64,000 bases of DNA from Saccharomycopsis fibuligera x Saccharomycopsis cf. fibuligera (GCA_001936135.1 CP012810.1:2108001-2172000); one strand, 5' to 3'; positions 1-12,500 are shown, numbered from the stretch's first letter. Numbers and translations are program-made. The notes: generated by a model from the sequence alone, not told the origin.

Positions 1-861
1 GTACAACCAAACGCTTTGAGTAGGATTCGCAAAATTGGTAGTTTTCATTTATTGTGGAGATTCGCCAATTGAACTGACCTGGGGAAGATGATGAAGGTGA
101 GCTAAAGTCGAATATCAATCCTTGTCTTTCAAATTCTTTTTCGATATTGTAAATGTTCCAAGTATTGAATTTTTTCTCTATTGGAATCGGATTATACAAG
201 AATGCATAAAGCTGTGTGGTTGAAGTAACACAAGTGAGCTTTTTAATAGTGTCAAACACATCTTTAGCCACTCTGGGGTCTTTAAAGTCGATGGAGATAT
301 TTAAGAAATCTTTGCATTTGATTTTAAGACAGGAGAATTTGTACAAGTTGGCAATGTCGCGAAGGTTCTGGATAATGTTTGTTGTGTCATTAGTCGGGTC
401 AATATTGTTATTGTTATTGTTACCGGAGTTTGTATTTATATTTGTAGTAGAATTGGTATTAGCAGTAGGACTAGTAGGACTACTTGCATTGGTAGTATTT
501 GTATTTGCATTTGTATTTGCATTTGTATTTGTATTTGTATTAGTAGAGATGGACTTGCCATCGGGAGAGGTGGCCAACTGGTTGGACAAATAAAGCACAT
601 CAAGCAAACATGAGCCCTGCTTTAGCTCGACAGAGTCTATGATGGGGTAGGAGAGCCATAGTTCTCTATTTGTGGCCCTAGGGTGCTGGTAGGTGAAGAT
701 GAGGTGGTGGGTGGTCAAGTGTAAGTCGCCGTAGAAGTAGTGGCCTCTTTTGTAGAGGGTGACGTTGCTTGCCTGAAGGGGAGGAAGAGTTAGTGGGTGG
801 TGGTAGGAAGAGGGCGCAGGGAGTAAAAGAGACATACCTTTGTGATCTTGAGATACTCCAT
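1..861 (-). CDS. YMR1: Myotubularin-family phosphoinositide 3-phosphatase, N-terminal part (spliced, cut by left edge)
   Basis: Ymr1 removes the 3-phosphate from PI(3)P and acts in endosomal and vacuolar trafficking. Reading leftward, exon 1 (861-838) encodes only MEYLKITK. A 65-base intron (837-773) follows, with donor GTATGT, a CACTAAC branch point and a CAG acceptor, and exon 2 runs from 772 off the window edge. The visible part is about 265 residues and is the N-terminal PH-GRAM region: it keeps the yeast Ymr1 opening, a LHLTTHHLIF block near residue 24 and the later block ending NENYQFC. The phosphatase domain with its CX5R motif would lie outside the window. A low-complexity insert of alternating Asn, Thr and Ala (near residues 105-145) is encoded by a 12-base repeat and is absent from S. 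cerevisiae Ymr1. The gene diverges from MOH1 over about 300 bases. Identity and intron are strong. Confidence 0.9.
496..541. repeat. Coding minisatellite in YMR1
   Basis: Tandem TTGTATTTGCAT-type units. On the minus strand they encode alternating Asn-Thr and Asn-Ala in a linker of the PH-GRAM region. The frame stays open. Confidence 0.85.
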
Positions 862-1160
862 GTGTCGTGGTGGGTGAAGTGGTAGCTGATGATTGATGGT
901 TGTTGATGGTATTAGTAGTAGCACTAGTAGCAGTAGTAGTGTACTATATTATTACTATAGTAGTGTAGCAGTGTGCTGTTGATCATAGATATGACTGCAC
1001 AGAGGGTCACCCTGCCCCGTGTGTCAATGTCCTTCAACTCATCTCATCTCTCCATCATCCACTATCATTCAGATACTATCATTCAGATACTATCCCACTA
1101 TCACGCTATCATCACCACCCACCAGAAATACACTACTATCCCTCCAACACCACACCCACC
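862..1160. promoter_or_regulatory. Divergent YMR1/MOH1 intergenic region
   Basis: Shared upstream region of two head-to-head genes. It contains an imperfect GTA/TAG trinucleotide tract (about 911-967) and a direct repeat of ATCATTCAGATACT near 1063-1092. I see no defined operator. Confidence 0.5.
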
Positions 1161-1599
1161 ATGGGCATTCGCTCGTCTGCCCATCTTGAGCCGTCGCTCG
1201 AAAACACCACCATCTACGCCTGCAAGTACTGCAAGACCCACTTGGCCACCAACAAGTCCATCATCTCCAAGGACTACCGCGGCCGCACCGGCAGAGCCTT
1301 TCTAGTGCGCAACCTGTGAGTATTCTACCGCACTGTCGTTTGCTATAGTGTATCTACCGTAGCATGCTGTATCACCTCTACTATCAAATATCTACTAACA
1401 CCCTCACAGCATCAACATCAACAAGGGAAAGCTCCAGGAACAGGAGATGACCACCGGGCGCTACATCATTCAGTACGTGAGCTGCCACCAGTGCAACCGC
1501 AACATTGGCTGGAAGTATCTCAAGGCAGACGCCCATTCCCAGTTGTACAAGCAAGGCAAGTATATCATGGAGTTGAAGCAGGTGTGTAAGGCTATATAA
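1161..1599 (+). CDS. MOH1: Yippee-family zinc-binding protein (spliced)
   Basis: The product is 114 residues, a normal Yippee length. Exon 1 is 1161-1315 and exon 2 is 1410-1599. The 94-base intron has donor GTGAGT, branch point CTACTAAC and acceptor CACAG, and splits a codon after two bases. The two zinc-binding pairs are visible: CKYC at residues 21-24 and CHQC at 77-80. The family blocks [39 protein letters not shown] and [14 protein letters not shown] are intact, so the splice model is firm. Yippee proteins are small nuclear or cytosolic zinc folds; yeast Moh1 is linked to stationary-phase survival and is not essential, and its molecular role is unclear. The start sits in a CCACC-ATG context. 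Confidence 0.92.
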
Positions 1600-1773
1600 C
1601 GATTGCTGATCTCCCTGTGCATCACTGATATATCTTTATACTGCTTGTCTCCATGGCAGTGCTACACCTACTGCAAAACATGTTGATGCTAGTATACACT
1701 ATACTACAAGAAATCTCATTCGGTCGCCCTCATAAGTCTCAATACCCTGAGGCAAAGCATTCGCGCAAAAAAT

Positions 1774-2157
1774 CTACAATGCGGTGCTCTTAAAGAAGGA
1801 GGCCAAACCAAACACTTTAGATTGCCTCACAAACATAAAGTTCCAGCACGAAGGACGGAGCTCCACGATGTTGTCCATCCATATGTCAAGAAACTTTTCT
1901 CTTGAGATATGATAATTTTTAAATATTTTAACGTCAGTCTGATTTTGGTTACTGTGCGCAGTTATCGCTGGCTGATCAATAATACGATGTGACTCGCAAA
2001 TATCTCTTTTCCGATGATACTGTCTGCCGTCTTCATCAATGCAGATGAGTATACTGATAATAAACGAATGTATATTAACATAGTCACGCGGATGTATAAT
2101 CACCAGCGCCGAGCTATAGTAAGCTAGGCCAAACGCCTTCAGAGAAAGAGTTTCCAT
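1774..2157 (-). CDS. Possible uncharacterised protein, minus strand
   Basis: This is a 127-residue open frame from an ATG at 2157. I do not recognise the product. It has a mixed composition with Trp, Cys and His spread through it and a hydrophobic stretch near residues 10-35. Upstream, the same frame is open for a further 75 codons (2200-2424), separated by a single TAG at 2199-2197 and without a usable ATG. That could be the 5' exon of a spliced gene or a decayed gene. It lies tail to tail with MOH1. Confidence that it encodes a protein is low. Confidence 0.3.
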   Translation of the reverse strand: METLSLKAFGLAYYSSALVIIHPRDYVNIHSFIISILICIDEDGRQYHRKRDICESHRIIDQPAITAHSNQNQTDVKIFKNYHISREKFLDIWMDNIVELRPSCWNFMFVRQSKVFGLASFFKSTAL

Positions 2158-2607
2158 AGCAATATGTTTCACAGAATATTTTTTATTTTGCAGCAACTAA
2201 ACCGAAAAGTGGTTCTTCATTTTCAACCAGATATAATGGTAAAATAAACAAGGCAACGCACCGAGGATGGTGTTAGAAAGAGCCAAGGAGGACGAATCCG
2301 GCAGAATGCCTTGAAATAAAAAATTCGCTTTCCCTACTAACCCCAGTTCAAAGACAACCCACAGGTTTCTCAACAAGTTTCTTGTAGGCGATGTTGAAGA
2401 AATTGCTCTGATAGATACCGCAGCAGCTCATCGTCCAACAGGAGATCACGTGTGCTCCTCCGCTCTTCTCATCAACACTCGTTAGAACCGTACCAACTAG
2501 CGCCCTTGCTCAGCGCTTGCTCTTTGCCACAGAATATTATCGCCAGTGGGTACAACAACATCAAAAGCCAAATAAGCAACTCAATACTACACGCTCCACG
2601 CTTCACA

Positions 2608-5455
2608 ATGCCTCCTCCCTCTTTGGGCATATCCGACTACGCCCAACTCAGGCTGTCGCCCGAGCTCTTGCGCTCCTTATCCTCCTCCATCGTCGCCAAT
2701 GACTTCCATAAGCTCTCCCTCTTGGGTGACCACCAGTTCCTTGCTGCGTTGCTAAACAACTTGGTAGACAGCTCTCCTTCTATCGCTCCTTACAAGTCTC
2801 AGCAGCAGCAAATCATAAATTATTCCCTCATAATTATCAACTCTTTGCTCTACCTAACCCACGAAGCATTACCCGTGTTGCTCAACTTGAACACTCTCAA
2901 CCATTTGATCAAAAATGCCACTATCCAAGCATCACACTTGCTCAATGAACCTGCTCATCATCAATTGATATTGAAAAATCTTTCGTGGAACTTCAAAGCC
3001 TTCACCAAGCTACTTTACTATAACACCCGCTCTGTTTACAATCTCAATGATCAATTCATTGATACTTTGATCCAATTGCTTAGTTACTCTCCAGCCAACT
3101 CCATCACCGCCAACAATAACCTTGCCTACTTGGAAAATGAAGAAGCTTATAACCAATGCCTTCTAAACATGTTGAATTTGGTCTTAAACTTGACCGTCTT
3201 GTCAAACAAGGACAAAATTAAGATCTTCCCTCATTTGCTCAAAAAGGCCCTCGCTTCAACTCATCCAATATTAACCCATTTACTAACCCCATTGAGCCAA
3301 AAACCCGCCCCAAATCTACCACTATTAACATCTTCTCCCTCTTCTATCACCGCCTCCGCTAATTCCAATAATGATTTTCTCATCACTTTTCTAAACTCTA
3401 CTTCTTTAGAATTCAAAAATTGCTATTTCAACAACACTTTGCCATCTGGCTCCCCAGTAGACCTAAACTTGGTGCCGGTTTATTTACCATCATTATTGTA
3501 CGCTTTAGCATTCATTATGAATTTGGCTGACTTGGAATCTACATCAACCCCAAACCATCCAATGCTCGACTCTTCCAATATTCAAGCATTAATATCCAAC
3601 AATTTGAACAACCACAAGGAACTAATTCCCAAAAATTTGTACTTTGTCTTGACCGGGTTGCTAAACTCGGATAACTTGCATTTGAAATTGGCGGCGTTAA
3701 ACTTATTGCAAGTTTACACATTGAACTACATTTCCCGCTTACCAAGTGTTAAAGTTGAAGAGGAAACTCTAAAAATAACCAAAACTGATATTAAAACCAG
3801 CCAATTTACTTCATCAAGTAGTCAAACCATGTATTACACCATTTCGAAATATTTACCTTACTTGATGTACTTGTTTAACAATAACCTAACTTTACAATTT
3901 TCTAACGATATTCCTATTTTGAAAGAACATAAACCTTTCAATTTGTTGCTTCAGTTGTGCAGGTTTAGTAATAATAGCAACCATGAGATTACCGATTTAA
4001 TTTTGAGCAACTTGAATAATTTCAATGTGTTGACCATTATCGTGGACAAGATTTTGTTTCTACTAAATACCAAAATTATGAAAGTTTTTGAAAGAAATCA
4101 TTTACTAGCTAGCAAAGAACAATCGAAAAATAACAAGAAACACAAATCTGGCAATGATTACAATCATCATGGCGATAATAAAAAATTTCTCAAATCAAAC
4201 TTGTATCTATCACACGAATCAAAATATGAAGATATAAATGATACAAATTTTTTGTTTAAATATGCATCAGTGGAGGACCTTGAAGTGTTGCTCAATTGTT
4301 TCGAAATCCTTAATTGCTTTATGAATATTTCCAACAATAACACTTACAAGCAATTTATCCTTAACAGATTGATAAACAATGGTGACGCCACTACAAAGGA
4401 AGAACCAAAGTTTATGAGAGGTACCACCAGTGCTGCTCAAAGAGATTCTTCGGCAAAAATTTCATCAAAAAGTTACGCTAACAACGTAAACTTGATTGTC
4501 GTTAACGTCTTGGTATTACATCTTCGAGTCTCTAGCAGAATTGAAAAGATTTTACTTGATTTAAAAGATGATAAGAACAAAAAATTGGTCAAGTTGTTAC
4601 ATTACGTTGATAAAAATTTTTTTAAGGTATTAATAATCAACAAACTTGTCCAGTCGGTAACTAACTTTCTTAAATTTCTATCAGTTGATATTTTGCTTTT
4701 GCGTACTTTTTTCATCATCAACTTTAACAAGGAACTAGTGATCAATTTATTGATGAAAATTTTGCGTTTTCCGGTTTCTGAACTTGTTGCTAATTTTGAA
4801 CGATTGACCAATATCAATGATAATGTCAATGATAATAAAGAAGGCCATTTACAAGTGAACTCAATTGTGCTTCCACATATTAATGTCAATGAAAATACTA
4901 TAAACAATAACTTGTTGAACACTTTTATTAGTTACATTGGAAATTTTGAAAATTTTAGAAAATTATTAAATACCTTCATGAGCACCAAGACGTTGGTCAG
5001 TTTCTTGTTTGCTAATCTTAGTTTGGAATTCTCCCCATTAAAGCCATACTTGCTAGATAGTGGCTTAATTGACTCAATCAAACATACATTAAATTTGAAA
5101 TTTATCAACACTAATCGTAATGATGATAATGAATATGATGATAATGAAAATAATGATGGTAATAGCAGTAGTGCCAGTGCAGGCCTGTTGGAAACCACTA
5201 TTTATGATGAGGTGAATTTCATTAGTTACATTTATCAAAATAATGTGCGCTACAAGCTTTTAAAAGAAGATGAGCATTTACTGAAAAGTCAAGTGATTGA
5301 CAAGTATATGTCTTTGGAATCACAAGACTCGTTTCAAATTACAGATACTTTAGCAAACAACAATTTAATGGATACAAATAAGCTTAACTTCCATGAATTG
5401 AGTGCTCATATATTAAGCATTTATAATGAATTGTACTCAAAAAATAGTAGCAATG

Positions 5456-5498
<43 letters not shown>

Positions 5499-6981
5499 GA
5501 GTAATGAAGTTGCTGATGATAAAAGTAATTCTCTTCAAAGTATCATCCTCAAGATAAATTATCAGACATTGGTTAACTTTGCCAGCATATATAACTTCAA
5601 ACTAGCGAATTTGATCATTTTGAAAAACTTGTTATATGAAGCTAATCCAAGTTTGAAAAATAGAATTTTACAAAAGATTAATTTCCGCAATCTTTTAAAA
5701 CCGCTATTAGTTGATGATCGTGCTATTAGATATAACGATGAAAAGCATCTAAATGAATTGCATAATATGATTATGTATCAACAAATTCAGTTGTTTAATA
5801 TTATTAGAAATTTGATCTCAAATTCTACTAAGATCATTGCCAATCTTCATCAAAATATTTTTAGCGAGACACGACAGCATCATACCAGCCAGCAGCCGCT
5901 TAGCAGAAAACAAAAAAGAGAATTCTGTATGCTGCTAATTTCCAGAAATTTGACAATGGACAACTTGATAGGAAAACCAAAACTTGTATCTAATGTATTA
6001 TTCATCATTGTTAATTTATTAACATTGAATGAAAAATATAGAAATTTAATTGCTCTGGATAACTTACTCTTGACAAAAATCAAATTAATATTGGATTTGA
6101 AATTACCTGGCTTGGTATCGGGTATAACTGACGAAGAAAATGAGCAAGTCGTGAAGCAATTTGTTGCTTTTAGTGTTGGTGAGCATGGCTCGCCAGATAG
6201 CGAAATTAGTAGCAATAATGCAGGTACATCATCAGCGTTATCAGCTACAGCTGGAATAGCGTCATTGGAAGAAGGTCTTCAGGTACACATCAAGCGCAAC
6301 AATGTGTCGAAACGTTCTAAGAGACTACTTGCCAAGTACACTGAGTTTCAAGCCAGCACAAACTCAACAACAGTATTATCATCATCATCAGCTACAACAG
6401 CTGGTGATGACACTACCGCTACAGGCGAAGGGTTGTATAGCCTCAATGCAGAATTTTTGAATATCAAGATTGCTTGCATCTGGATTATTATTAATTTAAT
6501 TTGGGATGAAGAAGATCCCACTGAATTAGAAGACCATGATCATCATATAAGTGGATTTCCCCATGCTGTTACTGGCGGTGCTGGTAGTAGTGGCGGTAGT
6601 GGTAGCAGCGCTACTGGTCCAGGCAGTGGTGCATCAACAACCGCTGCTGTTGCAACCTCAGCTCCAACAGCCGCAGCAACAGAAAGAAAAGAAAGTGATA
6701 CCAATAATAATAATAATATTAGTATTATGACTGATTCTGATGCTGATGCTGACCTTGATGCAGCTCTCAGTAACAATGAGGATGATGATGTTCTATTTGA
6801 TCCAACGGAGACTATGGTTGATCAAATGACAATAATTGATCGATGGATGACGTTAGACAGAATGGGATTTCAAAAATCACTACAAAATTATAAAGAGTCT
6901 AATGTTTTGGATATCAAGCAAAGAGCTTATGCTGCATTGGGGAATTTTAAGGCGGTGAAGGAAGAAGTAGAAAAGTTCTGA
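2608..6981 (+). CDS. VID28: Armadillo-repeat GID ubiquitin-ligase subunit, Vid28/Gid5-like
   Basis: The protein has 1457 residues. I start it at the first ATG (2608); the frame is open further upstream but only with non-ATG codons. It is a long alpha-helical, Leu/Asn-rich repeat protein. The C-terminus has a segment reading LNIKIACIWIIINLIWDEED and a last helix pair near DRMGFQKSL and LDIKQRAYAALGNF, which resemble the end of Vid28/ARMC8 proteins. Gid5/Vid28 is the armadillo scaffold that recruits the substrate receptor Gid4 to the GID E3 ligase, which degrades gluconeogenic enzymes. S. cerevisiae Vid28 is about 920 residues. The excess here is mostly low-complexity inserts: an Asn run near residue 955, Ser/Ala/Gly-rich stretches near 1200-1370 and charged loops. 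Assignment rests on remembered C-terminal similarity; another armadillo protein is possible. Confidence 0.6.
5453..5496. repeat. AAT trinucleotide repeat encoding poly-Asn
   Basis: A perfect AAT run, in frame with the Vid28-like gene, encodes about 13 consecutive Asn. Confidence 0.95.
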
Positions 6982-7629
6982 GGTTTTTCGTGATTTGTTG
7001 AATACAGTGCTTGTATTGTTGTATTTAATATGGGCTACTATGGGTTACTTACCACGACGTTTATTTATTATTGTGTTAATTTGTTGTATTTTTATTTTAT
7101 TGCTGTATTTAATTATTGTTTGCTTAACTTTACGAATATCACGATTGTTTGCCGCTGTTTATTTGTTGCTGATATTGTATGTATCCTCGCTAGTAGCAGC
7201 TTGAACGCTAGAGCGTTTCTTAGAATATATTAACGCCCAAATTATTTACACTAACTTGATCTTGCTGCGGTATTTTTGGTCATTGATACAGTATACTTGG
7301 TTTTTGACAGGAATTGCCAAGTATGATATTGATGTTGGTGGTTATATGCCTCAATATGCATGTAACGGACTGGGTCGGGTAGTTGTGGCGCCTCGTAGCC
7401 GGGGCGCTTTGCGTGGCGTAAAAAGAAAAGAAAGCTCAGTTGTTTATAATTGACAATCAGCAGCATTAAATTTCAAGACTTTTTTAGTTGATCAGTGATT
7501 ACTGTAGTACGACTGCATTATACGAATCTAGCTTAAATACTACACGAAGCACAGAGCACCAACACACCCATACCATTGTGCTAACCCCAACCCAATAACA
7601 TTGCAAAGAAAAAGTTGGAAACCAAAAAA
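6982..7629. other. Intergenic region, VID28-like to SNL1
   Basis: A T-rich 3' segment carries hydrophobic chance frames near 6995-7230. A more GC-rich part (7360-7420) follows and then the AC-rich SNL1 leader. I see no further gene. Confidence 0.6.
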
Positions 7630-8496
7630 ATGCCTTCATCACCATCAATACCCTCCTCACTTACCAACTTCATCGAGGACCCACAGCGTCAATTGCAACA
7701 ATACGCCCACTTTTCCCACGCAGCAATTACCGCGCTTTTGACCCGTGCCCGAAATTTGCTATCGTCAAGTCCGTTGCTTCGTGGTTTGATTTCGACTGAC
7801 CTGTCCAATACGGCAGCTCGTCGTACATTAATGACGGGACTCTTATCGGCTAGTTTGTTCATAACCATGGTTTCTCTCCTATATTGGTTGAATGGCGGTA
7901 GCAACGGCAAAAGTAAGAGTAACAGCAAGAGTAATAACAAGAATAAAAGCAAAAGTAAGAGTGATGGTAGTAGTATTACTAGTTCAAAAAAGAAGAGCAA
8001 GAAGAAAAAGAATAGCAAAAGCAAAAGCAAATCTGGCTCAAATAAGCACTCGGATGATGTGGTAGAATTATCAGTTGAAGAAAAAGTGAAGAATCAAATC
8101 GATGCGGTGTTGAATGACGTGAATGTTAATATTGTGCCAGAAGTGGATAATTATGAAGCTGCTTTGATTGATTATCATAAAAACAACACAACTGCCGCTC
8201 CAACTCCAATTTCGGCGTCCACAGTTGCTCATCCTGCATCAAATGCAAATGCCACCCCAATTGTCAACGTTCAGGATAATCAACAACAACAGCAGCGCGT
8301 TGATCAGAAAACCAAAGACAACCTCAATTACAAATACCTCTACTTGGAGGAAACCCTTCTTAAGCAACTAATGAATTTGGATGGAGTTGATCATCAAGGT
8401 ATTGAACATCTTAGACAAGATAGAAAAGCAGCCATAAAATACGTTCAAGGATTGCATAAGAAGATTGATCAATTAAAGAAGGAGTATTATAATTAA
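7630..8496 (+). CDS. SNL1: BAG-domain Hsp70 co-chaperone of the ER/nuclear membrane
   Basis: Snl1 is a tail-out membrane protein whose cytosolic BAG domain binds Hsp70 (Ssa/Ssb) as a nucleotide-exchange partner. It also associates with ribosomes and supports nuclear-pore function. The order seen here matches: an N-terminal segment, one membrane span near residues 67-87 (LLSASLFITMVSLLYWL), a very Lys/Ser-rich stretch (about 92-140), a charged linker and a C-terminal BAG helix bundle (about 225-285) with LEETLLKQLMNLDGVDHQG. The protein has 288 residues from the ATG at 7630; S. cerevisiae Snl1 has 159. The extra length is an N-terminal extension before the membrane span and a Thr/Ala/Asn-rich, Gln-ended linker. 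Confidence 0.88.
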   Translation: MPSSPSIPSSLTNFIEDPQRQLQQYAHFSHAAITALLTRARNLLSSSPLLRGLISTDLSNTAARRTLMTGLLSASLFITMVSLLYWLNGGSNGKSKSNSKSNNKNKSKSKSDGSSITSSKKKSKKKKNSKSKSKSGSNKHSDDVVELSVEEKVKNQIDAVLNDVNVNIVPEVDNYEAALIDYHKNNTTAAPTPISASTVAHPASNANATPIVNVQDNQQQQQRVDQKTKDNLNYKYLYLEETLLKQLMNLDGVDHQGIEHLRQDRKAAIKYVQGLHKKIDQLKKEYYN

Positions 8497-9317
8497 GAAG
8501 TAAGTGTTGTTTAATGTGACTGTGTAGAACTGAGTTCCGTGAAGAATGAAGATGAATGATTATAGAATTATACTTTTATATATTTTATTGGGTGTATTCA
8601 TGCATATAGGTTAAGTTGTTAAATGGAGGGGATTGTCCACTTCTGCTTGGCTAGTTGATGTTATGTGACGTTATTAATTCAATGATGATGATTATTTGTT
8701 GGTAACACTGTGCTTATCTTAATAAATATAGATGGATTGATTTACAGAACTAACCAATTTTGACTTTTCAAAGTTTTATTTTTCAACGCAATGACGCAGA
8801 TATATTGGTTTACAAAATGGAAAATACATAGAATATCTTATAAAGCGTTAAAAAAAATAACAAAAATTGTAGAATTGAAGGATTGAAAAATATCAACGTG
8901 AAAAAAGTAGCATATGTGTGTCAATAAAAGTTGATTAGTTCTCTATTTTTGAGTATCCAGTAACTCAAGCACCTTTTGCATGTGAACCGGTAACCACACA
9001 AAGGAAAAAAAAACATCAAGTGAAAAATGAAAAATAAAGCTAGCAACAAAGAAAAGAAAAAGTAGCGAAATAAATAGAAGATAAGGTAGTAAAGTAGAAA
9101 AAGTGAGTGCACTTTGAAAACTTCACAAAATCCAATTCAGGCCAAAAAAGAATAACACAAGAGGTAAAAGCAAAAAATTAAAACTTGAAAACAAAAAAGG
9201 TGAAAATTAGGTAAAGGTTGGAACTAAAAGTACAATGAATAATGAACGCAAAAAAGAGCAGGGAAAAACAACAGAATAAAAGTCCAAAATATTGAAATGT
9301 TAACATATCAAAACCGC

Positions 9318-9356
<39 letters not shown>

Positions 9357-9523
9357 AAACAGGAAAGCAAGCCAAATAAAATAGTATAAAAGTAACAGTA
9401 ACAAAAAAAATAAATAACAAAGGGTATGTACAAAATAATTAAAAAAAAGAAAAAAAGATAACAATAAGCAAATACAATTTAGCAATATTTTGCAAATCTT
9501 TATCAATAAAGATCAGAGGCTAA
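8497..9523. other. Convergent 3' intergenic region with poly(A)
   Basis: An A-rich, roughly 1 kb gap between the ends of SNL1 and RGA2. It contains a 32-base A run (9324-9355). The open frames here are simple Phe/Leu-rich shadows. No gene is seen. Confidence 0.7.
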
Positions 9524-12500
9524 TTAAAAAATTTGGCGACAATTGCTAACCAAAAACTCAGTAACATCGTTTTTGTAAACCATATCAACAATTTCTCGTT
9601 CTCCAGTCAAATCTCTTACTAAACTTGGAGCAAAAACAATCGCTAAGTTATGCAACGTCATGAAATTGGACTCAGAGTATTGAGAAATCAAATGTAAATG
9701 CTTAGCAATGATGTTTAAAGTCAAACGATGTTGCTTTGGTAACTGGTTGACAATACTTTTAATTTTTTCAATTTTCTTGTCAGTACGCTTGATCGTGGCA
9801 CAAGAAATGTATTGTTCGTACAATGAGTAAACAATCACTGGCTCTGGTAAACGGCGCAAATATCTTTTAAGCACTGATGTCACCACATTAATGTCACAAC
9901 TGAGCATTTGCTCCAACTCTTTAGAAGTGGTTTCATTATTTCCAAGACTATCAAATGCTTGTTCCAACTGTTGAATTTGTGAAGTACCACCACTTTTTCT
10001 GTAAATACCTTCACTGTGAATACCATGTTTTTCGACATATTTAATACAAGTCAAAACCAAATTAGGAACATCGCGATTTTCCATGTTAGATTTTTCAATC
10101 AAAGAAACTGTAGTGGTTTTACTTTTATTCAAACTACCAGCAACTAATGCTGAACTAGCTGATTTGATTGGCGATTTGATGCCTGCAAGAAGTTCGTTAT
10201 TCAAATTATTTGATGATGTTGAAGATGTTATTGAACTACTGAATTTATCCAAAAATGTCATGCCTTTGCCCTTGGTTTCCCCAGTAGTTGGCGTATTAAT
10301 GTTATTATTCATCTTGTTTTTATTATTCATTTGTGTAAATGCGTCTTCATCAAGATGTTGTAATACCGGCGCACTAATTTTGAGAGCGCTGTTGCTGTTA
10401 ATATTACCGTTATTGCTGATAGTATTATTGTTGCTGTTGTTGTTATTATTATTGTTACCAATGCTACCTTCGTTATCCTTATTTTGGAACTTAGCAAATC
10501 CCTTACTTCTCCAAAATCTAGCTTTGACTTTTGGCTTAACTGCTGCTTGCACAGATTCAACTTGCCCAATAGTAATTTCTTCAGTGGTTGGAGTTATAAC
10601 TGACGAACTATATGGTTGTACTGAAAATCCTTGTGAGGTGCTAACTAATAGTGGTGACTTGACGTTCCCGTTGTTTTGGTGATACAAATTGTCAAGATTA
10701 CCATCCATACTTGAGTTGGCTAATGGTGTTGTTTTGTGGGCCGCAGTAGGGAAAAAGCTGTCTTTTTCAGGGATAGAGTGCTCAGAGGTGTTTCTGCTGC
10801 TGGATTTATATGGAACCAAATTACTTCTATCCAAAGCTTCACGACTGTGACCAAATTTGTTATGACTTCCTTCCTCGGTGCTAAAATTCTCATTTGAATC
10901 ATTAGCACTATATTGAGCCTTGCTAAATTTGATATGTTCAAGAGCTTGTTTTTCCTTCTCAATTTGAAATTTAAGTTTCTGCATGGTCAACGTGAGCTCC
11001 GACAATTCGATGGTCAAAGTGTCACGGGTAGTAGTCAATGATCCCACCTCCTCTTTCAAAGAGGAAACTTTAGAAGTCATTGTATATAATTCAAGTTTTG
11101 TATTTTTAAGCTCTGCTTCTGTCTTGATTTGTTCTTCATTAAGTCTGATTGTTGATGTTTCGGAAGCATAAGAATTCAAAATATCAGAAGAAGAACGTGA
11201 ATGAGACTGGGTAGAGTCATATATTGGAAGCGGTTTGGTCGCATCAAGCATCTTACTAGCATATTCGCTGAATACTGATTTATCAGCATCTGGGGAAACG
11301 TTTCTTGATGATGTCATTGATTTCGGATCCAATAGCGACAGTCCCTGGAACCCACCACTGGATTCTTTACTTGCTGCACTGCTTGAACGTTTGTGTTTGT
11401 TTTTATTACTTAGCAACGCTTTTGGGGACTTAATAGACAATGATCTCCCTACCTTCTTGTCTGTGCTTTCAATAGTATTACTGACAGGTGATGTTGTTGA
11501 TGGTGAGTTTCCAAACTTGAACTTGCTGTTCTTTGGCGTATTGTTTCCAGAACTGCTTAACTGTTTCAATCCATCTGAGCTTTTTTTCACTTGTGATACA
11601 AGATCCTCGTCACTATAACCAATACGACTGTTATGGTTATGATTGCCAACATCCTGATTTTCGCCAAACGTATATTTTCCGCTTGCTAGGGATGCAGCTG
11701 ACTTTTGCTTTCTTGCGCCCTTTTTGTGTTCTGCATAGCCAGTTTCTTGATCGTTAAAATTCGAATCATCTTCGATTTGAGTACTGGCATTTTCATCAAA
11801 TTCGTCAACATACAAGATTTTTCTGTTAGCTGCTACTTTATTAGATATTGGCAGTCTTGCTTTGTCTGTACCATTTTTGGGGTCCAAAACATTTGATTCA
11901 TTATTCAAAAGATCGAAGGAGCTTGATTTGTTACTTAACCCTTTTGGTGGCTCATCAAGAAGAACATCGTGCCCAGCCCCATACTCAGCGGTTTGACTGG
12001 TCAAATTAATCGTGCTTGAATGATTATGGCTTTTCAAATAATCACTGCCACTAGAACCAGAGTGTTCAAGCTCATAAAAACTAACAGACTTTCTGTTTCT
12101 GTCGGAAGACGGCTTCCGCTCATAAGATGGTTTCTTCTTGAATAGAAACTCGTGGTCATATTCATTGTCTGAGTTTTGCGAAATAAGAGATCTCTGCTTA
12201 GATACAATACTGCTTAATGAATGTCTGTTGGAAGCTGGCAACACAGGCGACAATTTCTCATCAAGCAGAACATCTTCTACTTCAAATGGAGAGCTGAAGC
12301 TGACAAGACTTGTGTTTTTTTCGTTTGAATAAATTTTGTTTTCACTAGGAATTGATTTGCTGGCATCTTTTGGTGGAATTAAAGGAAGTGACTTTTCGTA
12401 TATTGGGGTGGTATTTCTAGTTGAGTTACCGCTACCGTACCCATTACTACCTCTTTTTTGATTCTGTCGCCTAGCTCGTTTCTCTTGTTCCAATCTTTTC

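Noticed and set aside
216-593. 125-codon plus-strand hydrophobic frame
   Set aside because: It lies antisense to YMR1 exon 2, which has clear family similarity on the other strand.
6995-7233. Two overlapping hydrophobic frames after the VID28-like gene
   Set aside because: They are T-rich 3' sequence read in two frames, with no conserved features.
10083-10682. 199-codon plus-strand frame
   Set aside because: It is an antisense shadow of the Asn-rich part of RGA2, giving Leu/Ile runs.
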